From Deltaproteobacteria bacterium (GTDB lineage Bacteria > Myxococcota_A > UBA796 > SXON01): DNA of 64,000 bases. Position 1 is the stretch's first letter, and the number at the start of each line of letters is the position of its first letter. A program made the translations under genes and the position numbers. The notes under the pieces were generated by a model. That model had not been told where the DNA came from. It saw only the letters and a program-made list of their open reading frames with translations, and searched no databases. Below are positions 25,051 through 33,789 of this stretch, piece after piece. The DNA lies in assembly GCA_947490345.1 (NCBI GenBank), contig CANLGL010000021.1, positions 1-64,000 on the forward strand, in the 5' to 3' direction.

Positions 25051-26217
25051 ATGCGCAGGTTCGACGGTGTTGATCTCTACAATCTCGACAGCCTGCTCAG
25101 CGACGACGAAAAGGCGGTCCGCGCCGTCGTCCGCGGCTGGGTGGACGACAACGTCATCCCAATCATCGAGGGTCACTGTCGGGCCGGCACCTTCCCGCGG
25201 CCGCTCGTCCGCCAGATGGGCGAGATGGGCCTTTTGGGGGTGAACCTGCAGGGGTACGGCTGTGCGGGGATGAGCAACGTCGCCTACGGCCTAGTCTGCC
25301 AGGAGCTCGAACGCGGCGACAGCGGCATCCGCAGCTTCGCCAGCGTGCAGGGCAGCCTGGTCATGTTCCCGATCTGGAAGTACGGCACCGAAGCGCAGAA
25401 GCAGGCCTACTTGCCCAAGCTCGCGTCCGGCGAGTTCATCGGCTGCTTCGGGCTGACCGAGCCCGACTTCGGCAGCAACCCCGGTGGCATGATCACGCGC
25501 GCGGTGGATGACGGCGACAGCTACGTGCTCAACGGCGCCAAGATGTGGATCACCAACGGGACGATCGCGGACGTGGCGGTGGTGTGGGCGAAGCTCGACG
25601 GGGTGATCCGGGGCTTCATCGTCGAACGGGACGATCCCGGCTTCAGCGCGCCGGAGATGCACGGGAAACACTCGCTCAAGGCCAGTGTCACCAGCGAGCT
25701 GGTTTTCCAGGATTGCCGCATTCCCAAGCATCGCATCCTGGGCGACGTCTCCGGCCTCAAAGGGCCGTTTTCGTGCCTAAACAACGCCCGGTACGGCATC
25801 GCGTGGGGCGCGCTCGGGGCGGCGATGGCGTGCTTCCACTCCGCGCGGGAGTACAGCCTGTCGCGCATCCAGTTCGGCAAGCCGATCGCCAGCTTCCAGC
25901 TCGTGCAGAACAAGCTGGCGTGGATGTTGCGGGAGATCACCAAGGGCCAGCTCCTTGCGCTGCAGCTCGGGCGCATGAAGGACAACGGGACCATGATTCC
26001 CGAGCAGGTCTCCTTGGCGAAGATGAACAACGTCGACATCGCCTTGGAGATCGCGCGGGTCTCCCGTGATATCCATGGTGCAAACGGTATTCTCGACGAA
26101 TATCCAGTGATGCGTCACATGGCCAACCTAGAGAGCGTCAAGACCTACGAAGGCACCCACGACGTGCACAATCTGATCCTCGGCCGTTGGATCACCGGCA
26201 TCCAGGCCTTCGAGTAA
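25051..26217 (+). CDS. gcdH: Glutaryl-CoA dehydrogenase
   Basis: A 388-residue FAD acyl-CoA dehydrogenase that oxidises and decarboxylates glutaryl-CoA to crotonyl-CoA. It matches the GCDH subgroup strongly: SVQGSLVMFPIWKYG, GCFGLTEPDFGSNPGGM, GPFSCLNNARYGIAWGALGA, SRIQFGKPIASFQLVQNKLAWMLREI (key residues spread over 860-nt region), and the catalytic base Glu367 in YEGTHDVHNLILGR. It is translationally close to the aminotransferase (two-base gap), forming a lysine/5-aminovalerate to crotonyl-CoA unit. Confidence 0.92.
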   Translation: MRRFDGVDLYNLDSLLSDDEKAVRAVVRGWVDDNVIPIIEGHCRAGTFPRPLVRQMGEMGLLGVNLQGYGCAGMSNVAYGLVCQELERGDSGIRSFASVQGSLVMFPIWKYGTEAQKQAYLPKLASGEFIGCFGLTEPDFGSNPGGMITRAVDDGDSYVLNGAKMWITNGTIADVAVVWAKLDGVIRGFIVERDDPGFSAPEMHGKHSLKASVTSELVFQDCRIPKHRILGDVSGLKGPFSCLNNARYGIAWGALGAAMACFHSAREYSLSRIQFGKPIASFQLVQNKLAWMLREITKGQLLALQLGRMKDNGTMIPEQVSLAKMNNVDIALEIARVSRDIHGANGILDEYPVMRHMANLESVKTYEGTHDVHNLILGRWITGIQAFE

Positions 26218-26273
26218 AAACTCTTGACAGGTCAAGCGTGGCGGTGGAAGCTGTGGCGGTACCAGGAGCCGCC

Positions 26274-26486
26274 GTGAAGCTCACCTCGCTCGCCCTCGAC
26301 GACCTTCGCACCCTTCACACCGCGCTCGCCGTTCCTTCGGGCGCTGCGGCACCGCGCGAGGCATTGCGAACGGCAAACGTCGGATTTCACGTCGAGGTCT
26401 TCCGCGAGGGCGGCGACGAGGCGATGCCGATGATGGCCGCTCCGACTCGGGGCTTAGGCCCGGTGATCGAGCTTCGTTTTGGCTGA
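26274..26486 (+). CDS. Small hypothetical protein upstream of the GN-motif protein
   Basis: About 70 residues from GTG 26274, which has AGGAG a few bases upstream; the frame is open from 26187 but that part overlaps gcdH. The sequence (VKLTSLALDDLRTLHTALAVPSG...FHVEVFREGGDEAMPMMAAPT) matches no family I recognise. It is followed after 21 bases by the 648-residue gene, so the two probably form an operon. TTGACA at 26224-26229 may be a -35 element but no matching -10 is clear. Confidence 0.5.
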   Translation: MKLTSLALDDLRTLHTALAVPSGAAAPREALRTANVGFHVEVFREGGDEAMPMMAAPTRGLGPVIELRFG

Positions 26487-26507
26487 TGGGGTACGCCCCT
26501 CCCTGAA

Positions 26508-28454
26508 ATGGCGCAGCGGCTCGATCGTCGTCCGGGTGACAAAGCAGGGCCAGAGCTGCCGCAGGAGCGACTCGCCCGCCAGAAGCAGGAGGTAAACCTC
26601 GATCAAGCGACCAAGGACTCCCGTCGTGCGCTCGAGAAGGCGCAGGGCGCGGGCGAGGTGGACGCCGAGGCCGCGGCGCAGTTGCAGCAGCAGATGGGCA
26701 ACGCGGCGATGCAGGGCATGGTGAAGGAGTCCACCGACACCGACACCGCCACGACCTCGGCCGAGGCCACCCTCGACAAGGCCCGCGAGGAGCAGCAGGA
26801 GGAGGAGCAGGACGAGGACAAGGACGCCGGAGACCTGGAGCAGGTGCTCCCGTCGTTCTCCACGGGTGGGGGTGGGGCGGCCGGCGATGGGTCCGGTGCC
26901 TCGTCGCCATGGTCTGGGGCGAGAATGTTTGGCGGGGATGCGCCACCGGACGACGCGCTGGCCGGGCCTGGGAAACCACGCTGGCGGCCGATGCCGCTGG
27001 CGCCCGATCCCGATGATGACGCGGAGATCGAGGCGATTGCGGAGGGGGACGTTGCCGCGGAGGCAGTGGTCGGCTCCTTGGGTGGGGCGGAGGCGATCTT
27101 CGGCTCGGTATCGTGGTCGCCCGGTGTGCTCTCCCGTGGCCTCCGGTACCCGGCGCGGCTGGTGGGCGCGGTGCTCGGAGCGGGCGGGGCGGCCGATCCG
27201 CTGTGGTGCCGCGCGCGCGCCTGTCTGCGGTTTTTGGCTCAACACGCCAACGACCCCGCGGCCCGGGCGCTGGCCGCCGGCGCTGCGGCCGTCGGGCAGC
27301 CCGACGAGACGCCGCTGGTGCTCGCGGTGGCCCAGGAACTGGCGCTGGTGGAGGCGGTCCTCGCGCACCTCACCTCATCGTGGCACGGCGTCTGTGACGC
27401 TGCGGTCGACAGTCGTGCCCGGCCACGCGTGGAGGGTGCGGCGGCGGAGCTGGGCTTGGCGGGACTCAGCGCACGTGCGCTGCTGTCGCGGACGCTCGGG
27501 ACCAATGTGGCCCCGGCGGGTGGGGAGCGCGCCGGTACGGCCCATCCTGCCGCGCTCGCTGCGCTGTCCGCCGTCGCGCATCTGGCACCGTTTCCGGTGG
27601 TGGATCCATGGCGGCCACCAGCGCCCGACCTCGGCGAAGAGGACCCGGTGCTGCGCGCGTTGGACGCTTTCCTGGTCGCGGAGACCGGCGGGGCGACGCC
27701 GGAGCTGCGACCGGTGGCCGCGCTCTACGCTCAGCTGGATGCGGCGCTGGTGGCGCTCGGCGGCGTTCAGGTCGAGGTTGCCGCGGCCGGCCTCGCCGCG
27801 TGGCCGTGGCTCCCGGAGGGGGTCGCCGAGGCGGTGATGTACGACGCCGACATCGCGCTGCGGCAACTCGCGCGAAAGGTGATGGCGGCGGGCCGGGCGG
27901 TCGAGGCGGCCGCCGCAGCGCGGGATGCGGGGGCCATCACGGCGTCGTCTGCCGAGGCCATCGGCTTTCTGGCGCGAGGTGAATTCGTCCGCGGGGCCGC
28001 TCTCGTCGCGCTCGCAGGGCCGTTGCTCGACTGCGGGGAGCCCGTGGCCCCGCCCGCCGACATGGTCTGGGAGGGTCGCCTGACGGCGGGTCACGCGGAG
28101 GTGCTGAAGATCGCGCTCGGGCGCGTGGAGCCGGTCGCGGCGTTCGCGCAGCGTGTCCGGTTGGAAGGAGCGCTCGCGGCGGCCGAGCCAATCTCACGCC
28201 AGCCGGGCGACGCGGCGCTTCTGGATGCGGCGGCGCGAGTCGCGGCGGGTGACCTGCCTGCCGCGGCCGTCCGTGTGGCGCGCTGGGTCGGGGAGGGGAG
28301 CGCCGGTCCGTACGGCTTGGTGTGGGCGGCCACGCTCAGCGCCTATGCGCGTCGGGACGCGCAGTTGTTGTCGGCGGCCGGCCCGGCGGTTGCCGCCCAT
28401 CAGGAGGCGGGGGCGCTCAATCTACTCAAGGCGGCGTGGGCGGAGCTTGCCTAA
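26508..28454 (+). CDS. Large Ala-rich protein with N-terminal LQxxxGNxA motif
   Basis: 648 residues. Residues 1-75 are charged and helical and include LQQQMGNAAMQGM (59-71), similar to the LQ-x-x-x-GN-x-A-V motif found near the start of DUF4157 and other proteins linked to extracellular contractile injection systems. Residues ~75-150 are an acidic, Gln/Asp and Gly-rich low-complexity linker, and ~180-648 an Ala-rich helical region that may be repeat-like. No signal peptide. There is no contractile injection gene in the window, so the link is only by motif. Its stop codon lies in the 10-bp target duplication of the mobile element that follows. Confidence 0.55.
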   Translation: MAQRLDRRPGDKAGPELPQERLARQKQEVNLDQATKDSRRALEKAQGAGEVDAEAAAQLQQQMGNAAMQGMVKESTDTDTATTSAEATLDKAREEQQEEEQDEDKDAGDLEQVLPSFSTGGGGAAGDGSGASSPWSGARMFGGDAPPDDALAGPGKPRWRPMPLAPDPDDDAEIEAIAEGDVAAEAVVGSLGGAEAIFGSVSWSPGVLSRGLRYPARLVGAVLGAGGAADPLWCRARACLRFLAQHANDPAARALAAGAAAVGQPDETPLVLAVAQELALVEAVLAHLTSSWHGVCDAAVDSRARPRVEGAAAELGLAGLSARALLSRTLGTNVAPAGGERAGTAHPAALAALSAVAHLAPFPVVDPWRPPAPDLGEEDPVLRALDAFLVAETGGATPELRPVAALYAQLDAALVALGGVQVEVAAAGLAAWPWLPEGVAEAVMYDADIALRQLARKVMAAGRAVEAAAAARDAGAITASSAEAIGFLARGEFVRGAALVALAGPLLDCGEPVAPPADMVWEGRLTAGHAEVLKIALGRVEPVAAFAQRVRLEGALAAAEPISRQPGDAALLDAAARVAAGDLPAAAVRVARWVGEGSAGPYGLVWAATLSAYARRDAQLLSAAGPAVAAHQEAGALNLLKAAWAELA

Positions 28455-28457
28455 GGC

Positions 28458-28698
28458 CAATGCCGGTCACTTGGGCGATCGTGGCGGCGAGCCGTCAGCA
28501 ATTAGCCTTCAGCCGTCAGCTTCCGATGGAGAGCGATCGACAGGAATCGGGCGAAGTCACGCTACGTCGAGCGTGAGGCGGTGCGCCTTCTGCCACACCA
28601 AGAGGTCCCTGAAGTCTCGCATTCCGCCTCCGACGCACCTAATCGCTGAGGGCTAACGGCTGATGGCTCAGGCTGCGCTGCTTAAGTGACCGGCATTG
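28458..28698. mobile_element. 241-bp MITE derived from a four-helix-bundle (IVS protein) element
   Basis: The ends are a perfect 15-bp terminal inverted repeat, CAATGCCGGTCACTT (28458-28472) and AAGTGACCGGCATTG (28684-28698), flanked on both sides by the direct repeat TGCCTAAGGC (28448-28457 and 28699-28708), a 10-bp target-site duplication. A second, imperfect inverted pair inside (28490-28520 with 28645-28676) is made of GCTGACGGCTGA-like units. Between them lies an internally deleted gene for a four-helix-bundle protein of the 23S rRNA intervening-sequence family. The element inserted in the gap between two convergent genes. Confidence 0.85.
28502..28622 (-). pseudogene. Internally deleted four-helix-bundle (S23/IVS) protein gene
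   Basis: Starting at ATG 28622, which still has GGAGG upstream, the frame reads MRDFRDLLVWQKAHRLTLDVA and hits a stop at 28557. This is the typical N-terminus of the 23S rRNA-intervening-sequence / four-helix-bundle family. Shifted by one base the sequence continues as DFARFLSIALHRKLTAEG and a stop at 28502-28504: DFARFLSIA is the conserved mid-protein motif of the same family and LTAEG a common C-terminus. So ~120 residues were reduced to ~40 by at least one deletion. The gene is dead, but its ends were kept. Confidence 0.85.
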
Positions 28699-28715
28699 TG
28701 CCTAAGGCGCCAGCC

Positions 28716-29783
28716 CTACTTCCAATCAAACGCGATCGCCCCCGCCGCGTCGGAGAAGCGGGCGCACAACCGGATGCGCTCCGTGCCGACGGGAGGCGTC
28801 CAGGCCACCGAGAAGCGCTGGCTGTCACCCGCGACGGTGCTGACGAAGAGCGGCGCGTAGGGAACGCCACCCGTCGTGAGCGGTCGGTCGTTTGCATCGC
28901 GTGCGTAGGACTCCACCGCGACGCCGCTCCAGTCGATGGCGTCCCCGTTGATCGTGGTGAGGTCCGCCGACCCCCACACGGTCACGGGGCTCTTCGAGTC
29001 GATCCATCGGGTGCACGCCGAAGAACTGGAGCGTTGGTCCAGCCGAAGGGTGAACCCGCGATTGGCCGAGTCGCCAGCCGGCACGGCGGGCGCTGGTACC
29101 GGAGTGACCACGATCGCGGGGGCCGAGACCGGCGCGGGCGGCACTTTGCCGGGGGCTTTCGCTGCTGCGGGCAACATCGGCGCCGATGCCGGCGGAGTGC
29201 CCCTGGGTAGGGGTGGGGGCGCCGCGCCGCCGCCCTCGGATAAACGCGAGATGATCGCGAGTTTGTCGATCTCGACAGTGCCGGTGGAGAGGACGAACCG
29301 GAAGCAGAACTCCCCTTGGGTTGCCCCCGCAGGAACCTGGATTCGGCCTTCGAGGTCCTTCCAGCCGCCCGTTTCGCGCACGTTGGCAATGAGCACGTAG
29401 GGCCCGCCGCCGGGCGAAACCAACTGACCGGCGCTGTCTCGCGCCCGTAGCTCGAAATTCATCCCCATCCACGAGCCGTTGCCCGCGATGATCTCCGGAA
29501 CTCGCACCCGCGCTTTGGCGAAGGCCTGGGCGCCGAGCGGCACGAGCAAGCTGCACACCAGCGCATCGCCAGCTTGCTTCACGCTCATCCGGATGCCGGC
29601 GTCGCCCTCGCCGAGGTCGCCGAAGGTGGCGGAAGCCGTACTGCCGGGGGGCACGATGAACGCCATGCCGTCGGGCGCGCCGCCGAGGCCGCCGGGAGCG
29701 TCGAGCGAGAGGTCCTTCAGCGTGCCCGCGAATTCGGCCGCGAGCGCGTTGGCAGCGAGGAGATGGAGGCTCAAGAGCAGCAT
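28716..29783 (-). CDS. Secreted protein with proline-rich linker, hypothetical
   Basis: 355 residues with a Sec signal (MLLLSLHLLAANALAAEF), an N-terminal beta-sandwich-like domain of ~165 residues resembling a carbohydrate-binding module, a Pro/Ala/Val-rich linker (about 190-240), and a C-terminal beta domain with SSACTRWIDSKSPVTVWG and RFSVAWTPPVGTERIRLCARF. The family was not recognised. It overlaps the sulfatase-fold gene by one base, so it is probably cotranscribed and may bind or present that enzyme's substrate. Confidence 0.6.
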   Translation of the reverse strand: MLLLSLHLLAANALAAEFAGTLKDLSLDAPGGLGGAPDGMAFIVPPGSTASATFGDLGEGDAGIRMSVKQAGDALVCSLLVPLGAQAFAKARVRVPEIIAGNGSWMGMNFELRARDSAGQLVSPGGGPYVLIANVRETGGWKDLEGRIQVPAGATQGEFCFRFVLSTGTVEIDKLAIISRLSEGGGAAPPPLPRGTPPASAPMLPAAAKAPGKVPPAPVSAPAIVVTPVPAPAVPAGDSANRGFTLRLDQRSSSSACTRWIDSKSPVTVWGSADLTTINGDAIDWSGVAVESYARDANDRPLTTGGVPYAPLFVSTVAGDSQRFSVAWTPPVGTERIRLCARFSDAAGAIAFDWK

Positions 29784-31207
29784 CAGTTCTCGTGCCCGTC
29801 GTCGTCGTTTTTGATCTCCCCGCAGGGCTTGTCAGCCTCGATGTAGCCGAGCGTCTTGAGCATCTCACATTGCTCCGCCGACATCTCCTCCGACTTGCCG
29901 ACGCCGAATTGTTTGGAGAGGGCCTGTCCGGCGGCGAATCGGGTCTGAAGTTGGGTCTTGATGCGCGCGGCGTCCGCTGGTCGGGCCCCGTACAGATTCA
30001 CTCGCTCCAACGGGTCATTGGGGAGGTCGTACAACTTGGGATCGCCATCGCCGATGATGAGCTTCAGGCCCGTTGAAGGCTCGATGGCCATGCGCTGCCC
30101 GGCGTATTCGCTGTACACGGGGTTGGTATGCCCGGCGCCGCCGGCCATCGCCGCCACCATGCTTTTGCCCTGCCAGGCCCTCCCTTTGGGGGAGGCGCTC
30201 AGCTCGGCGAGGGTCGGCACGACGTCGATGAGCTGGCTGTACCCCTTCATCCGGCCCTGCTTGATTCCAGGACCGCGCATGATCACGGGGATGTGGATGT
30301 TCTCCTGGTACAAGTTCCCGTGGAACACGTTAGTGTGTTCGCCGAAGGCCTCGCCGTGGTCGGCGACCAGCACCACGATGGTGTTCTTGGCCGCGCCCGC
30401 CGCCTGAAGCTCCTTCCAGAACCGGCCGAACTCGGTGTCCCAGTACTCGATCTCGGCGTCGTAGAGCGCCAGCATGTACTCCCAGTCGGCGGCGCTTACG
30501 GTCTTGGCCTTGAACGCCTCTTCCAGCCCGACGTGGGCACCATCGAGCTTCCCGGCGTAGCTCCCCTTGTACTTGCTGTACCAGGGCTCCGGGGCCTTGT
30601 AGGGGGAGTGCGGATCCATGAAGTGCAGGTAGGCAAGAAACGGTCCCCCGGCCTTGACCTGCCCCGTCAGCCAGGGGAGCGCGGCGTCGTTGAGGTCCCG
30701 CGCCGAGTACCCCCAGGCCTGGTCTTTCCCGCCGACGATCTCGAACTTGTCGAAGCCCTGGGAGAAGCCGTGGCTGGTGCTGATGACGGTCGATTTGATG
30801 AACGCCGCGGTGGTGTAGCCGTTGGCTTTGAAGGACTCCGCCATGGTCTCCTGTGCGTCGGAGATCGTGTCGGTGGCGAGCTTCTCCCCCTTGCGGAAGT
30901 TGAGGCACTGGTGGGCCTGGGCGTCGACGCCGGTGAAGAGACTCGCGACGCTCGGCACGGTCCACGCGTTCTGCGAGACTGCATTTTCCCACACCATGCC
31001 ACCCGCGGAAAAGGCGTCGAGGTTGGGCGTGGTCGGGCGCTTCTTGTACCCGTAGGCGCCGATGTGGTCGGCGCGAAGGGTGTCGACGAGCACCACGATC
31101 ACATTCGGTTTGGCCGCGGCATCGGCGGGCGGGACGGCGGCGGCGCAACCCATAGGAACGATAAAAAGAAGGGCCAAGGGGAACAAAGCCGACCAACGCG
31201 AACGCAT
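29783..31207 (-). CDS. Sulfatase-fold hydrolase/transferase lipoprotein with Thr nucleophile
   Basis: A 474-residue alkaline-phosphatase-superfamily protein with a lipoprotein-like signal (PLALLFIVPMGC). Metal-binding Asp in VIVVLVDTLRADHIGAYG, then AWTVPSVASLFTG, HFMDPHSPYKAP and VLVADHGEAFGEH. In true sulfatases the nucleophile motif is (C/S)-x-P-S-R; here it is T-V-P-S-V, so no formylglycine can form. A Thr nucleophile is known in phosphoglycerol and phosphoethanolamine transferases of this fold, and that activity is as likely as sulfatase. ATG 31207 has GAGG upstream and is preferred over the GTG at 31222. Confidence 0.8.
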   Translation of the reverse strand: MRSRWSALFPLALLFIVPMGCAAAVPPADAAAKPNVIVVLVDTLRADHIGAYGYKKRPTTPNLDAFSAGGMVWENAVSQNAWTVPSVASLFTGVDAQAHQCLNFRKGEKLATDTISDAQETMAESFKANGYTTAAFIKSTVISTSHGFSQGFDKFEIVGGKDQAWGYSARDLNDAALPWLTGQVKAGGPFLAYLHFMDPHSPYKAPEPWYSKYKGSYAGKLDGAHVGLEEAFKAKTVSAADWEYMLALYDAEIEYWDTEFGRFWKELQAAGAAKNTIVVLVADHGEAFGEHTNVFHGNLYQENIHIPVIMRGPGIKQGRMKGYSQLIDVVPTLAELSASPKGRAWQGKSMVAAMAGGAGHTNPVYSEYAGQRMAIEPSTGLKLIIGDGDPKLYDLPNDPLERVNLYGARPADAARIKTQLQTRFAAGQALSKQFGVGKSEEMSAEQCEMLKTLGYIEADKPCGEIKNDDDGHEN

Positions 31208-31226
31208 CGAAACCTCGGGCACAGGG

Positions 31227-32660
31227 CTACTTGTAGTCCGTAACCGCCAGCCCCAGCGCTTTCATCCGGTTGAAGAGGGTGCGGCGGGTGATGCCACAGG
31301 CCGCCGCTGTGTGGATCAGGTGTCCCTTGTGCTTGGTGAGCTGTCGGTGCATGTAGGCGCGTTCTACCTGGTTGATGACGCGCTCGGTCAGCTGGGGGAG
31401 GGGCACGCTGTCGTCGATGAAGACCCCCGAAGGGTTGGCGTCCGGCTTCCCCCCCCGCCGCAGCTCCGCCGGCAGATCTTCAGCCCGAAGCTCCCGACCT
31501 GAGCATTGGATCACCCATCGCTCGCACAGCGCACGGAGTTGTCGCACGTTCCCTGGCCACCGGTACCGCAGGATCAGCTCCATCGCTTCGGGCTGGGCTT
31601 CGGGCGCCTCCAACTCGTACTCTTCCGCGGCATCTGTGAGAAAATGCCTCGTCAAAATAGGAATATCCTCAGGCCGTTCGCGCAGGGGCGGGAGCGTCAC
31701 CGGGAACACGTTGAGCCGGTAGAAAAGGTCCTCACGGAAGCGGCCCGAGGTGACCGCGGTTTCCAGGTCGACGTTCGTCGCAGCGATGATCCGCACGTCG
31801 ACGTCGATCGGGTGGGTGCCGCCTACGCGTCGGAAGCGCATCTCCTCCAAGACGCGCAGCAGGTTCACCTGGACGCTCAAGGAAGTCTCCCCCAGCTCGT
31901 CCAGGAACAGCGAGCCGCCGTCGGCCATCTCGAAAACGCCGGCGCGACGTCCCATCGCCCCGGTGAAGCTGCCCTTTTCGTGACCAAAAAGCTCGCTTTC
32001 GAGCAGGGTCTCGGTGAACGCTCCGCAATTGACCGACACCAGGTTGCGGGTCCGTCGTCGCGAACGGTCGTGGAGCGCCTTGGCCACGAGCTCCTTCCCC
32101 GTGCCCGTCTCCCCGCGAATGAGCACCGTCGCGTCGGTGCCAGCGACGGCACGGATGGCGTTGAACACCTCGACCATCCGGGGGCTGCGCGACAAAAATG
32201 ACGAGAAGCCCCATTTGTCGCTCGCTTCCTTCTGGGCTTGGATGAGCTGTCGGCTGGTGCGGGCGGCGCCCAACGCCCGGATCACCTTCTCGGAGAGGAG
32301 CCCCGGGGACACCGGCCGACCGAGGTAGTCCGCTGCACCGGCCCGCAAGGCCTGGACCGCGCCCTCCACGGTCGGGTGCCCCGCCAGGGTGATGACGGGC
32401 ACCCCGGGGGCCCGGTGGCGGATCGACTCCAAGAGTCGGAGCCCGGGGAGGTCAGCCGTATCGAGCGCGGCGACAACGACGTCCGGACGCACCTCGCCCA
32501 AAAGGGCGAGGCCCTCCTGCGCGGTCGTGCACACGTGGACGTTACGATCCTCGGCTCCCAGGGCGAGATTATAGGTTCGCCCGGCTGGATCACCGGGATC
32601 GATGACCAGGACCTGCTCTTTGGCGCGGGTGGGTGGCACAGGGCGGAGGGGGAGCGACAT
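31227..32660 (-). CDS. Sigma-54-dependent NtrC-type response regulator
   Basis: 477 residues: receiver domain (~16-130; phospho-acceptor Asp67 in AALDTADLPG), AAA+ domain (~155-390) with Walker A GETGTGKE (173-180), GSFTGA (220-225) for contacting sigma-54 and VRQLRALCE, and a Fis-type HTH (AAACGITRRTLFNRMKALG). The usual receiver Lys is Arg (LGRPV), so phosphorylation behaviour may differ. It would activate a -24/-12 promoter. It ends 19 bases before the sulfatase-fold start, so the genes 32660 to 28716 may form one operon. No histidine kinase is adjacent. Confidence 0.88.
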   Translation of the reverse strand: MSLPLRPVPPTRAKEQVLVIDPGDPAGRTYNLALGAEDRNVHVCTTAQEGLALLGEVRPDVVVAALDTADLPGLRLLESIRHRAPGVPVITLAGHPTVEGAVQALRAGAADYLGRPVSPGLLSEKVIRALGAARTSRQLIQAQKEASDKWGFSSFLSRSPRMVEVFNAIRAVAGTDATVLIRGETGTGKELVAKALHDRSRRRTRNLVSVNCGAFTETLLESELFGHEKGSFTGAMGRRAGVFEMADGGSLFLDELGETSLSVQVNLLRVLEEMRFRRVGGTHPIDVDVRIIAATNVDLETAVTSGRFREDLFYRLNVFPVTLPPLRERPEDIPILTRHFLTDAAEEYELEAPEAQPEAMELILRYRWPGNVRQLRALCERWVIQCSGRELRAEDLPAELRRGGKPDANPSGVFIDDSVPLPQLTERVINQVERAYMHRQLTKHKGHLIHTAAACGITRRTLFNRMKALGLAVTDYK

Positions 32661-32808
32661 GATGCGGGTGCAGCGGCGTTAAGAGCACGGCCTGCGTCCC
32701 GCCGCAAGGGGTGTGTCGCGAATCTGAGTCCGCCGATCGACAGTTTCTTGACCAAGCGGCCGGTCTACGGCCCAATGATCGGCCATAGTAGGCCTCGCGG
32801 AGTACCCG

Positions 32809-33783
32809 ATGGTCCTGACCCTGATTGCGTCCCTTTCCCTGGCCGGCACCGTCGAAGCGTGGGTCCCCGAAGAGTTTCCCGACGGCGATGTCGTGGCGGG
32901 AAGCGACGGGTGGAACAACGGCTGGAACGAGGACGAGTGGTACAGCTTCGACTACCAGGGCACGATGCTCGTCGCCCCGTATTGGGACGCAGGCGATGAC
33001 GGCGAGTTCGGCGACGGCGGGGCCCACGACAACTGGCTCACCAACGCGGCGGTGGACGTCCGACAGGGCGAGTTCGCAGTCAACGTGTACGTGGACGACG
33101 ACGATTCGTGGGGAGTGGTCTTCGGCGCGACGGCGGACGAACGATATCTGCTGCTCTTCTGCGGCTACGACAGCGGCGGCGGCAACACCGACTGCGCGTC
33201 GGGTGAACTCGACGTGCCGGGCTCCGGCCTCCTCCTGATCAGCGGCAGCGATGTCGAGGTTCTGGATCAGACTGACCGATCGGTCGACGAAGGGTCGGAC
33301 AACCCGGTCGTGGTCTCCATGAACGATGGTGAGCTGGTCGTGACCCTGGGTCGAATCGAGTACGTCGTCACAGTAGGCGCGGAGTTCGCCCTCAACGGCG
33401 TGGGGTTCTACGGGTACAACCAAGGCGTCGTCGACGAAAACGGCAATGGCGACGACTCCTCCGCCTACTTCTATGAGCCGGTGCTCTCCTGGCACGATGA
33501 CGATGACGACGGCGTCGTCGACGATCTCGACAACTGCGAGAAGGTCTCCAACGCCGACCAGGCGGACGCCGATGGCGACGGCCTCGGCACCGCTTGCGAC
33601 GACGCGGAAGACACCGACACCGGTACCGACACCGGTGACGGCGGCAATGGCAACGGCGGTGGCAACGGCGGTCCGGTCCTCACCGCCCCTGGTGTGTGCT
33701 CCTGCGCCGTTACCGACCCGTCGGCCGGGGTGCTTCTCCTCGGACTCGCCGCGCTCGCGAGCTCCCGCCGCCGCCGCCTGTAG
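32809..33783 (+). CDS. Secreted protein with TSP3 repeat and MYXO-CTERM-like tail
   Basis: 324 residues. Signal peptide (VLTLIASLSLAGTVEAW), an acidic beta-rich body of ~220 residues, a thrombospondin type 3 calcium-binding segment (DDDDDGVVDDLDNCEKVSNADQADADGDGLGTACDD region, ~230-265), a TDTGTDTGDGGNGNGGG linker, and a C-terminus CSCAVTDPSAGVLLLGLAALASSRRRRL-like: Cys pair, membrane helix, Arg cluster. That is the layout of MYXO-CTERM sorting signals, in which the Cys is lipid-modified after processing. The product is probably surface-anchored. Function unknown. Confidence 0.8.
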   Translation: MVLTLIASLSLAGTVEAWVPEEFPDGDVVAGSDGWNNGWNEDEWYSFDYQGTMLVAPYWDAGDDGEFGDGGAHDNWLTNAAVDVRQGEFAVNVYVDDDDSWGVVFGATADERYLLLFCGYDSGGGNTDCASGELDVPGSGLLLISGSDVEVLDQTDRSVDEGSDNPVVVSMNDGELVVTLGRIEYVVTVGAEFALNGVGFYGYNQGVVDENGNGDDSSAYFYEPVLSWHDDDDDGVVDDLDNCEKVSNADQADADGDGLGTACDDAEDTDTGTDTGDGGNGNGGGNGGPVLTAPGVCSCAVTDPSAGVLLLGLAALASSRRRRL

Positions 33784-33789
33784 GCGCAC

